Source of the DNA: Candidatus Gastranaerophilales bacterium
GTDB lineage: Bacteria > Cyanobacteriota > Vampirovibrionia > Gastranaerophilales > Gastranaerophilaceae
Direction: 5' to 3'
Assembly (NCBI GenBank): GCA_944326495.1
Contig: CALVEE010000126.1
Coordinates: 1 to 5,379, forward strand
DNA: 5,379 nt
In this document: positions 1 through 5,116 of the stretch, one piece after another
Layout of the letters: the number at the start of each line of letters is the position of its first letter
Numbering within the stretch: position 1 is the stretch's first letter
Notes under the pieces: model-generated
Told to the model about the DNA's origin: nothing
Databases searched by the model: none
Seen by the model: the letters and a program-made list of their open reading frames with translations, nothing else
Position numbers and translations under genes: made by a program

Positions 1-72
1 AAGGCTGATTATGTAACTCCTTCAGCAAAAGAAAAAATTGAAGCAGCAGGCGGAAAGGTTGAATTAGTATAA
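1..72 (+). CDS. rplO: 50S ribosomal protein L15, C-terminal fragment
   Basis: This is the 3' end of a gene that starts before the window. Frame 1 reads 23 residues, beginning KADYVTPSAKEKIEAAGG and ending in VELV, then TAA. The pattern SAKEKIEAAGGKVE is the typical C-terminus of bacterial ribosomal protein L15, a 23S rRNA-binding protein of the large subunit. Its position directly before secY is the standard order of the spc ribosomal-protein operon and supports the call. The stop codon shares one base with the secY ATG (TAATG), so translation of the two genes is probably coupled. Only the tail is visible, so nothing can be said about the rest of the protein. Confidence 0.93.
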   Translation, partial: KADYVTPSAKEKIEAAGGKVELV

Positions 73-1418
73 TGACAGCAGGACATACAAACGGTATGAG
101 AATGCCGACAACAGCAGATTTGATGTCAATGTGGAATGCTTCAGGGCTGAAAGAAAAACTTATTTTTACTTTCGGTATGCTTGTTCTGTTCCGGTTTGGA
201 ATTCATTTACCGTTGTTCGGTATAAATAATGAATACTTTTCAAATCTTGCAAGCCAGAATAATATTCTCGGGTTTCTTGATTTGTTTTCCGGCGGTGCTC
301 TGGGAAAAGTTTCTATCTTTGCTCTGGGTATAGGGCCTTATATTACATCATCAATTATAATGCAGCTGATGGCTGTAATTATTCCGGCGCTGGAAAAACT
401 TCAAAAAGAGGACGGCGAGGCCGGCAGAAGAAAACTTTCACAGTACACAAGAATATTTACTGTCGTGCTTGCAGCGTTTCAGGCAGTGATTTTTATGGGA
501 TTTATGGCTCATACAAATGCGATTACAGCCGGTGTAAACCATACAATGTTTTACATCTCTTCTGTACTTACGCTCACAGCAGGTTCTGTTCTTGTTATGT
601 GGATGTCGGAATTGATTACTGAAAAAGGTATAGGAAACGGCGGTTCTTTGATAATCTTTGTGGGTATCTTATCAGGTATTCCTCTTTATTCATCAAGAAC
701 GGCGCAGATGGTATCTAATGATTCTGCTCTTATGTGGGGCTTGATTTTGCTTCTTGCTATATTCTTTGTTACAATGGTTTTCATTGTAATTATGCAGGAA
801 GCAGTGAGAAAGGTTATTATTGTTAATCCTAAAAGGCAGGTCGGAAATAAGGTATATGGCGGAGTGAATACATTTATTCCGTTTAAACTTAATCCGGGCG
901 GCGTTATGCCGATTATCTTTGCGGTTGCAATATTACTTTTCCCGTCTACGATATTGAGTCTTGTCGGGCAGGCTAATTTACCGGCCGGATGGGTGCAGGA
1001 TTTGGTGCTTATGCTGAATAAAGTATTTAATCCAAGCGGGATTACGTATTATGCAATATATTTTGTAATGATTGTTGCGCTGACTTTCTTCTACGCTTCA
1101 ATTATGCCGAATATGCAGCCAAAGGAAATTGCTGATAACCTGAAAAAATACGGCTCATCAATTCCAGGTGTAAAACCAGGAAGACCGACTGCGGAAGCTC
1201 TGGATAAGATTTTAACCAAGACAACTTTTATCGGGGCAATGGGCTTGGGTATAATCGCTCTGGTTCCGGCTTTTGCAAGTTATATTACGAGAATAACAAC
1301 TCTTCAAGGGATTGGAGCTACATCTCTAATCATCATGGTCGGTGTTGCTCTGGATTTAATTAATCAGGTTAGGACTCACCTGCTTGCAAGGAATTATGAA
1401 ACATTCCTAAAAGAGTAG
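72..1418 (+). CDS. secY: Protein translocase subunit SecY
   Basis: SecY is the channel-forming subunit of the SecYEG translocon. It threads unfolded exported proteins across the inner membrane and releases membrane segments sideways. The 448-residue length fits the family, and ten hydrophobic segments can be seen. Recognisable SecY blocks in order: plug/TM2 region LDLFSGGALGKVSIFALGIG (69-88), cytosolic loop GEAGRRKLSQYTR (115-127), TM5 start GIGNGGSLIIF (186-196), NPKRQVG (252-258), TM7 NPGGVMPIIFA (274-284), cytosolic loop GSSIPGVKPGRPTAE (361-375), and the C-terminal GVALDLINQVRTHLLARNYE (424-443). The start at 72 overlaps the rplO stop. It has only a distant AAAGG (54-58), so it probably uses coupled reinitiation; ATG at 96 or 102 are possible later starts. 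A strong terminator follows, making this the last gene of its operon. Confidence 0.98.
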   Translation: MTAGHTNGMRMPTTADLMSMWNASGLKEKLIFTFGMLVLFRFGIHLPLFGINNEYFSNLASQNNILGFLDLFSGGALGKVSIFALGIGPYITSSIIMQLMAVIIPALEKLQKEDGEAGRRKLSQYTRIFTVVLAAFQAVIFMGFMAHTNAITAGVNHTMFYISSVLTLTAGSVLVMWMSELITEKGIGNGGSLIIFVGILSGIPLYSSRTAQMVSNDSALMWGLILLLAIFFVTMVFIVIMQEAVRKVIIVNPKRQVGNKVYGGVNTFIPFKLNPGGVMPIIFAVAILLFPSTILSLVGQANLPAGWVQDLVLMLNKVFNPSGITYYAIYFVMIVALTFFYASIMPNMQPKEIADNLKKYGSSIPGVKPGRPTAEALDKILTKTTFIGAMGLGIIALVPAFASYITRITTLQGIGATSLIIMVGVALDLINQVRTHLLARNYETFLKE

Positions 1419-1437
1419 ATAAAATAACAAAATTTTT

Positions 1438-1470
1438 AAAAAATAGCGGAGTTTAACTCCGCTATTTTTT
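1438..1470 (+). terminator. Intrinsic terminator after secY
   Basis: A perfect 8-bp stem TAGCGGAG / CTCCGCTA (1444-1451 with 1457-1464) encloses a 5-base loop, TTTAA. It is flanked by six A on the left and six T on the right, so it could also act on transcripts from the other strand. It lies 19 bases after the secY stop and closes the ribosomal-protein operon. Confidence 0.95.
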
Positions 1471-1521
1471 ATTTGAGAAAAATAAAAATAAATGAACAAT
1501 TTTAATTTGAAATCGTTTATA

Positions 1522-1530
1522 TGGTATAAT
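1522..1530 (+). promoter_or_regulatory. Extended -10 promoter for the SIMPL gene
   Basis: TGGTATAAT combines the TG dinucleotide of an extended -10 element with a perfect TATAAT (1525-1530). No good -35 lies at 17 bp, and TTTAAT at 1501-1506 (18-bp spacer) is weak, as is common with extended -10 promoters. Predicted transcription start is near 1537, giving a leader of about 30 bases before the ATG at 1569. Confidence 0.75.
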
Positions 1531-1568
1531 GGATATTCAGAATTATTAAAAATGTATGGAGGGAAAAG

Positions 1569-2318
1569 ATGAAAAAAACATTAGCAGTTGTAGCAGTTTT
1601 AGGTATATTGGCTGGCGGGGCTTCTATGACTTCCCAGGCTGTAAGCGCAGTAAGTCCGGAAAGAGGGTATATATCAGTTAATACTTCTGCAAATACAGAA
1701 GCAGCACCTGATGTTGCAGAAATCTCTTTTGCAGTACAAACTTCTGATACAAAATCAATGCAGAAAGCTACTCAATTAAATAAAGAAGCATCTGATAGAG
1801 TTTATTCTGTTTTAAGCTCTATGCTTAATGCTTCAAACGGAGATTATATTAAAACAGCCGACTACAGTGCATCGCCAATCTACACTTATTCAGGCAGCAA
1901 AAGAAACCTTGATAAGTATGAAGTTTCAAACAGAGTAATTGTGCACACAAAATCTATTGACAAAATCGGGCAGATGATAGACAAAGCAATTGAAGCAGGT
2001 GCAACTAATGTCGACAATTTGACTTTCTCTGTTTCTAATTATGATTCGCAGTGTAACGAACTTTTAGGTATTGCTGCAAAAAAAGCACAGACAAGAGCTT
2101 CTTTCCTGGCTAAAAACCTTTCTACAACAATAGAAGGTGTGAGAACTTTTGATGTAAGCTGTAATGCGAATAATTACGGAAGTCCAAGAATGTATATGGC
2201 AAAAAATATGCTTTCTGCAGTAGCTGATTCAGAAGCTGCCGGAAGTGCGCCGACTACGATTTCTAAAGGCGTAGTGAAAATTAATGCAAATGTAAATGCA
2301 AGCTTTTTTGTTAAGTAA
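1569..2318 (+). CDS. Secreted SIMPL-domain (DUF541, YggE-like) protein
   Basis: This protein matches the SIMPL/DUF541 family, whose members include E. coli YggE, linked to oxidative-stress defence, and the periplasmic or outer-membrane-associated BP26/OMP28 proteins. The biochemical role of the family is poorly known. A Sec signal peptide is clear: MKK, then a hydrophobic core (about 5-18), then likely cleavage after A24 (SQA) or A27 (VSA), so the product is exported. The fold signature starts with GYISVNTSANTEAAPDVAEI (33-52), a family-typical beta strand. It continues with helix-rich residues 62-90, the strand YEVSNRVIVHTKS (117-129), a GATNVDNLTF segment (144-153), and AAKKAQTRASFLAKNL (169-184), all in the usual order. 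The length of 249 is normal. A strong GGAGGG (1558-1563) sits 5 bases before the ATG. It is monocistronic or nearly so, with its own promoter and a hairpin after the stop. Two cysteines (C162, C198) remain in the mature part. Confidence 0.9.
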   Translation: MKKTLAVVAVLGILAGGASMTSQAVSAVSPERGYISVNTSANTEAAPDVAEISFAVQTSDTKSMQKATQLNKEASDRVYSVLSSMLNASNGDYIKTADYSASPIYTYSGSKRNLDKYEVSNRVIVHTKSIDKIGQMIDKAIEAGATNVDNLTFSVSNYDSQCNELLGIAAKKAQTRASFLAKNLSTTIEGVRTFDVSCNANNYGSPRMYMAKNMLSAVADSEAAGSAPTTISKGVVKINANVNASFFVK

Positions 2319-2326
2319 AATAAATT

Positions 2327-2355
2327 ACCCGGGCAGTTTTTCCTGCCCGGGGTTT
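2327..2355 (+). terminator. GC-rich hairpin after the SIMPL gene, probable terminator
   Basis: CCCGGGCAG (2328-2336) pairs perfectly with CTGCCCGGG (2343-2351) around a 6-base loop, TTTTTC. The stem is very stable, but the trailing T run is only three bases (2353-2355), so termination may be incomplete. It starts 8 bases after the SIMPL stop and ends about 20 bases before the next start codon. It probably separates the two genes or tunes read-through between them. Confidence 0.65.
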
Positions 2356-2356
2356 A

Positions 2357-2365
2357 TGGTAGTAT
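2357..2365 (+). promoter_or_regulatory. Possible extended -10 element giving a leaderless TPR mRNA
   Basis: TGGTAGTAT resembles the extended -10 of the SIMPL gene (TGGTATAAT). The surrounding bases are also alike: GTTTATGGTA here and GTTTATATGGTA there. The hexamer TAGTAT (2360-2365) ends 7 bases before A2372, so a transcript starting at the usual distance would begin at the ATG itself. No -35 consensus is visible, because that position falls in the hairpin loop. Confidence 0.4.
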
Positions 2366-2371
2366 GTGCAA

Positions 2372-3307
2372 ATGAAAGATAAGAATAAAGTTATTAAAAG
2401 GATTGTTAACAGCCTGAATGCAAATGACTATGATTCAGCGCATAAAATAATAGAACGGGATTTGAAACGTTTTGGAGAAGATGAAGAATATTATTTTTAT
2501 CTTGCTCTGATAACAGAGAACTTGGAAACAAAGCGGGAATTGTATACAAAAGCTCTTGAGATTAAGCCTGATTTTTTAGATGCGTATATAAACCGCGGGC
2601 TTGTAAATAATGAGCTTCAGGATTATGAGAAATCAATTCTTGATTATGATAAAGCAATCGACCTTGATTCAAAATGTGCGCTTGCGTATAATAACCGCGG
2701 CTATACCAAATATAAACAAGGGGATTATGAAGGTGCTTTGAAGGATTATAATAAAGCTATTTTTCTTAACCCGAAATTTAAAATGGCAATGGATAATAAG
2801 GCACAGCTATTTTTGAATGTTTGTATGGAAGATGACAGAGATTTTAGCGAAAAATATTACTTAAGCCTTGGAATTTCAGAGGTTAATTCCGGAAATTTCC
2901 CGGAGGCGATAAGGAGTTTTGATGAGGTTTTAAAGTATAATCCGAAGTCTGATTTAGCATTTTTCTACAAAGGCATTACTTATCACAGCTTAGGCAGAGA
3001 TAAAGAGGCGTATGAATGCTATACGCAGGCGCTTGAGTATAACAAGAAAATGACGGATGCATATTTTAACCGAGGCCAGCTTATTTTAAAAGAAAATCCA
3101 AAAGAAGCTATTGATGATTTTGTATCAGCAATTGCTCTTGATTCAAAGTTTATAGATGCATATTATGCTCTTGCTGCTGCTCAAAAAACTCTTGGACTTT
3201 ATGAAGAAGCAGTTAAGAATTTGGATAAAATCATAGAACTTGAACCGCAGGCGGTAAACGCAAAGGCGCTAAAGAAACTTATTTTAACAAAGTATCTTAA
3301 CCGATAA
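2372..3307 (+). CDS. Tetratricopeptide-repeat (TPR) protein
   Basis: The protein is built almost entirely of 34-residue TPR helix pairs, which form a superhelical scaffold for protein-protein contacts. Numbering from the ATG at 2372 (311 aa), clear repeats lie at about 68-101, 102-135, 160-192, 193-226, 227-259 (one residue short) and 260-293. More degenerate ones lie at about 38-66 and 136-150. Typical consensus strings include AYINRG, AYNNRGYTKYKQGDYEGALK and KAIDLDSK. No signal peptide or membrane segment is seen, so it is probably cytoplasmic. The partner is unknown. A GTG at 2366 would add two residues. I prefer the ATG at 2372 because neither start has a convincing Shine-Dalgarno and the ATG fits a leaderless transcript. 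Its 3' end faces the small-gene cluster, only 18 bases from the 106-aa gene's stop, with no hairpin between them. Confidence 0.92.
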   Translation: MKDKNKVIKRIVNSLNANDYDSAHKIIERDLKRFGEDEEYYFYLALITENLETKRELYTKALEIKPDFLDAYINRGLVNNELQDYEKSILDYDKAIDLDSKCALAYNNRGYTKYKQGDYEGALKDYNKAIFLNPKFKMAMDNKAQLFLNVCMEDDRDFSEKYYLSLGISEVNSGNFPEAIRSFDEVLKYNPKSDLAFFYKGITYHSLGRDKEAYECYTQALEYNKKMTDAYFNRGQLILKENPKEAIDDFVSAIALDSKFIDAYYALAAAQKTLGLYEEAVKNLDKIIELEPQAVNAKALKKLILTKYLNR

Positions 3308-3325
3308 GTTCTGACTATTTTTGCC

Positions 3326-3646
3326 CTATTCTTTCATATGTTTTATTGAAAAAAATGCATTCTGAAACATTGAAACAATCCACAAAGCTATACCGACCAG
3401 AGTTATACCATATCCAACTTTTTCAATATTTGGTAATTTTCGGGGATTTTTACATAGTTTCTCACCAGCTAACAATAATAAACCGACCATTAATGTATCG
3501 TTTGCAAACGAACTAATTCCGGATTTATTTGCATCCTCATCAACTTTTTGGCGCACATAGCCTGCACGTTCCTTTTTATATTCCGAGGAATGTGATTGTT
3601 TGGATGGAATATTATTGTAGTGTATGTTTTGACAAGATATTTTCAT
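3326..3646 (-). CDS. Small two-helix membrane protein, 106 aa, unknown function
   Basis: I do not recognise the family. The protein has a polar, charged N-terminal part (1-45) and then two hydrophobic segments, about 47-63 (FANDTLMVGLLLLAG) and about 78-99 (GYGITLVGIALWIVSMFQNAF). A short basic linker, KLCKNPRKLPNIEK (63-76), joins them, and the protein ends in a charged tail. That is a likely membrane hairpin with the linker and the ends on opposite faces. No cleavable signal peptide is seen. It starts 14 bases after the stop of the 133-aa gene in the same direction, so it is probably the last gene of that transcript. No strong ribosome site precedes the ATG, which suggests translational coupling. 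Its layout resembles the 86-aa protein encoded upstream, and the two may be distant paralogues (inference). Confidence 0.75.
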   Translation of the reverse strand: MKISCQNIHYNNIPSKQSHSSEYKKERAGYVRQKVDEDANKSGISSFANDTLMVGLLLLAGEKLCKNPRKLPNIEKVGYGITLVGIALWIVSMFQNAFFSIKHMKE

Positions 3647-3660
3647 TGTACTAACTATTT

Positions 3661-4062
3661 TTAATCATCACCAAAAAGCCGGCTAAATAGTTTACTAAAT
3701 AGTCCTTCTTCGTGCTCGTCACCAGAACCGGCAAATGTACCGCCGCTTTCAGTTGTATAACCTGTATCACCAAGAACATGGCTGTCAACATGTACGAGTT
3801 CATCACCGCTGGTCAAATTTTTTGATTCAACCCCATGAGCTTCATACCAGCGGTCTGTTACACTTTTAGGGAATTTGCCGGTTAATGCATGTACTAATTC
3901 TTCTTTTTGTGTCATCCCGCCGGGTATAATCATATCATGCATACTATCAGTTTGTCTTATCATTCGTGTATTTAAATTTTTTAACCGTGTCGTTTTTTGT
4001 AAATTTGTACGGACTAAATTTTTTCTAATAATTCTTGCTTCCGGCATTATTTTCTGTATCAT
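3661..4062 (-). CDS. Orphan 133-aa protein with basic N-terminus, acidic C-terminus and amphipathic tail
   Basis: No known family is recognised. The start is well supported by AGGAGG (plus positions 4067-4072) four bases upstream. Residues 1-36 are strongly basic, with ten K/R against one acidic residue. They hold LQKTTRLKNL (21-30), shared with the 176-aa protein of the same cluster. Residues 50-118 are polar, with several His, Gly, Thr and acidic residues; ELVH occurs twice (55-58 and 88-91), possibly a small internal duplication. The end, EEGLFSKLFSRLFGDD (118-133), should form an amphipathic helix that could touch a membrane or another helix. No signal peptide or full transmembrane segment is seen. 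It lies 14 bases before the 106-aa gene and 94 bases after the 86-aa gene, so it is probably cotranscribed with them. Confidence 0.75.
   Translation of the reverse strand: MIQKIMPEARIIRKNLVRTNLQKTTRLKNLNTRMIRQTDSMHDMIIPGGMTQKEELVHALTGKFPKSVTDRWYEAHGVESKNLTSGDELVHVDSHVLGDTGYTTESGGTFAGSGDEHEEGLFSKLFSRLFGDD
3973..4002 (-). repeat. Shared LQKT-x2-LKNL module, copy in the 133-aa gene
   Basis: These 30 bases encode LQKTTRLKNL (residues 21-30). By eye about 22 of 30 bases match the segment at 4851-4880 in the 176-aa gene, including an identical 11-base left end and 9-base right end on the coding strand. Eight of ten residues match, which suggests common descent of the N-terminal part rather than mobile DNA. 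Confidence 0.6.
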
Positions 4063-4073
4063 ATAACCTCCTG

Positions 4074-4169
4074 TTAATTATTTCTGCTAAAAAATTTATC
4101 ACAAAACCTAAAGGCAGTAATTGCAATTCCTAATGCAATACAACTATAACTATTTTCTATTTTTCTTTT
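4074..4169 (-). pseudogene. Open frame between the 86-aa and 133-aa genes, possible lost C-terminal extension
   Basis: Reading leftwards, one frame stays open for 31 codons, from 4169 to a TAA at 4074-4076. It encodes a hydrophobic stretch, including SYSCIALGIAITAFRFCDKF, with no ATG, GTG or TTG to start it. It overlaps the last 13 bases of the 86-aa gene in the -1 frame, right over two A runs (coding strand; plus positions 4166-4171 and 4160-4164). One base change in the A run, or a -1 slip, would add about 29 residues with a third hydrophobic segment to the 86-aa protein. Equally, it may be the decayed tail of another two-helix gene, or chance in AT-rich DNA. Low confidence. Confidence 0.3.
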
Positions 4170-4417
4170 TTAAAACTTTTTACTATGTCATAAACAAAAC
4201 TTCCAATTACACCTGATAGCATCAAAATTTTTCCTGTCTTTGTAATTTTTTTGTCCCCTTTAAGGGTTGTAAAATAATCTAGGTTTAAGAACATACCAAG
4301 GGTAACAGCAGTTTTTATAGTATCACTTATGGGTTCTTCCCATTTATCACTTTTTTGCGAAGATTTAAAATTGGAATATTGCCTCGTTGTATAATTATCT
4401 AGCATTATTATTTTCAT
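4157..4417 (-). CDS. Small two-helix membrane protein, 86 aa, with N-terminal NFKS motif
   Basis: Function unknown. The start is supported by AAGGG (plus 4424-4428) with a 6-base spacer; a second ATG four codons later is less well placed. The N-terminal part (1-30) is polar and contains SNFKSS (15-20), also seen as NFKS in the divergent gene at the right edge. Two hydrophobic stretches follow, about 33-51 (moderate, TIKTAVTLGMFLNLDYFTTL) and about 63-80 (KILMLSGVIGSFVYDIVK). A basic linker, KGDKKITKTGK (53-63), lies between them and a lysine-rich tail follows. This is the same order as in the 106-aa protein. The gene begins 19 bases after the stop of the 176-aa gene and very likely shares its mRNA. 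The stop lies next to A runs, so the C-terminus may differ in relatives. Confidence 0.75.
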   Translation of the reverse strand: MKIIMLDNYTTRQYSNFKSSQKSDKWEEPISDTIKTAVTLGMFLNLDYFTTLKGDKKITKTGKILMLSGVIGSFVYDIVKSFKKEK

Positions 4418-4436
4418 TTTTATCCCTTAATTGTTA

Positions 4437-4967
4437 TTATTTTCCATTTAAAATATCATCAATTCTCTTATTTCGTTTCCGTTCTTTATCCTTTTCTTCA
4501 CACCATCTAATTATATCTGCTCCTAGGCCAGCAGTAGTAACTCCAGCGATTATAGCATTTAATCCGTTACCCAAAAATGGCACCCAAGTCACGAATTTCG
4601 AAGCACCTTTAAAAACATAAGTTCCAACTCGATTACCTATAATGCCTGTAAGGATACTTTTTATTACCCCCTTACTAAAAGAGAAGTCATAAACACCGTT
4701 TATTATTGCCATAGCCATTGTTACTTCGTTTGCGCCCAATGCAATTTCTTCAGCACCACAGGCTTGCGCTCCAATAGCCCCTGTAGTTGCATTTATACCA
4801 GAATAAATTGCGATCATCTTTTTAGCTTCTTTTATTTCTTTTGGTCCATGTAAATTTTTCAGATTGCTGGTTTTTTGTAACAAGCTTCTGTTCATCAATT
4901 TTGGTGTCTTAGTCAGCATTTGAGCGCAGCCAAAATTTGTCGTAGAGTTGATTTGTGATATGTACAT
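4437..4967 (-). CDS. DUF697-like hydrophobic protein, 176 aa
   Basis: The first gene of the leftward cluster. Residues about 52-156 resemble the hydrophobic C-terminal domain found in YcjF/DUF697 proteins and attached to some GTPases. The landmarks are NEVTMAMAIINGVYDFSFSK (80-99), a GVIKSILTGIIGNRVGT helix (100-116), KFVTWVPFLGNGLNAIIAGV (124-143), and TTAGLG (144-149). In that family the order is a helix with AxxIAxxYG, a glycine-rich helix, then PGxGNxxNAxxAxxTxALG. No GTPase motifs are present, so this is a stand-alone membrane-active domain; its role is unknown. The N-terminus has NSTTNFG (7-13) and LQKTSNLKNL (30-39). The latter is shared with the 133-aa protein. The C-terminus is highly charged (157-171). 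An upstream TTG at 5006 would add 13 residues but falls inside the promoter; the ATG at 4967 has a good ribosome site. Confidence 0.8.
   Translation of the reverse strand: MYISQINSTTNFGCAQMLTKTPKLMNRSLLQKTSNLKNLHGPKEIKEAKKMIAIYSGINATTGAIGAQACGAEEIALGANEVTMAMAIINGVYDFSFSKGVIKSILTGIIGNRVGTYVFKGASKFVTWVPFLGNGLNAIIAGVTTAGLGADIIRWCEEKDKERKRNKRIDDILNGK
4851..4880 (-). repeat. Shared LQKT-x2-LKNL module, copy in the 176-aa gene
   Basis: Encodes LQKTSNLKNL, the partner of the segment at 3973-4002. The similarity continues a little upstream at protein level: KLMNRSL before the module here, KNLVRTN in the 133-aa protein, with K and R in the same positions. Confidence 0.6.
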
Positions 4968-4975
4968 TTTTCTTT

Positions 4976-4982
4976 TCCTTCT
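4976..4982 (-). promoter_or_regulatory. Ribosome binding site fixing the start of the 176-aa gene
   Basis: On the minus strand AGAAGGA lies 8 bases before the ATG at 4965-4967. It favours this start over the in-frame TTG at 5006, which has no such site and overlaps the -10 region. Confidence 0.8.
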
Positions 4983-5005
4983 AGATTTATCCCTTATCAA
5001 AAACA

Positions 5006-5034
5006 AAAATATACCTAATATATCAGTTTGTCAA
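5006..5034 (-). promoter_or_regulatory. Promoter of the leftward small-gene cluster
   Basis: Reading on the minus strand, a perfect -35 TTGACA (plus 5029-5034) is followed by a 17-base spacer and TATTTT (plus 5006-5011). An overlapping TATATT (plus 5008-5013) matches the -10 consensus better but leaves a 15-base spacer. Transcription would start near 5000, giving a leader of about 30 bases before the 176-aa gene. No equally good promoter is seen before the other three genes. Confidence 0.75.
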
Positions 5035-5116
5035 TATACATTTTATATTCAAAAAATAATATTTACAAATCTTAATAAATATAGCAAATTTTATTTTTAT
5101 TCTATTTAAAAAGAGT

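Noticed and set aside
1552..1572. Six-codon mini-frame (MYGGKR) overlapping the SIMPL start
   Set aside because: It consists of the ribosome site itself and has none of its own. A similar three-codon frame at 2364-2375 before the TPR gene is equally likely chance.
3875..4066. Plus-strand open frame of 63 codons
   Set aside because: It is a shadow of the 133-aa gene, which has a strong AGGAGG site. The shadow is merely hydrophobic because it is complementary to a charged sequence.
4063..4156. Second promoter before the 133-aa gene (TGTGATAAA as extended -10)
   Set aside because: The -10 match is only four of six and no -35 lies at a usable spacing.
4387..4620. Plus-strand open frame of 77 codons
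   Set aside because: It is antisense to the 176-aa and 86-aa genes and lies across their junction with its own ribosome site. No supported start.
4968..5006. TTG start adding 13 residues (MFLIRDKSRRKRK) to the DUF697-like protein
   Set aside because: The TTG overlaps the -10 region and has no ribosome site, whereas the ATG at 4967 has AGAAGGA at 8 bases.
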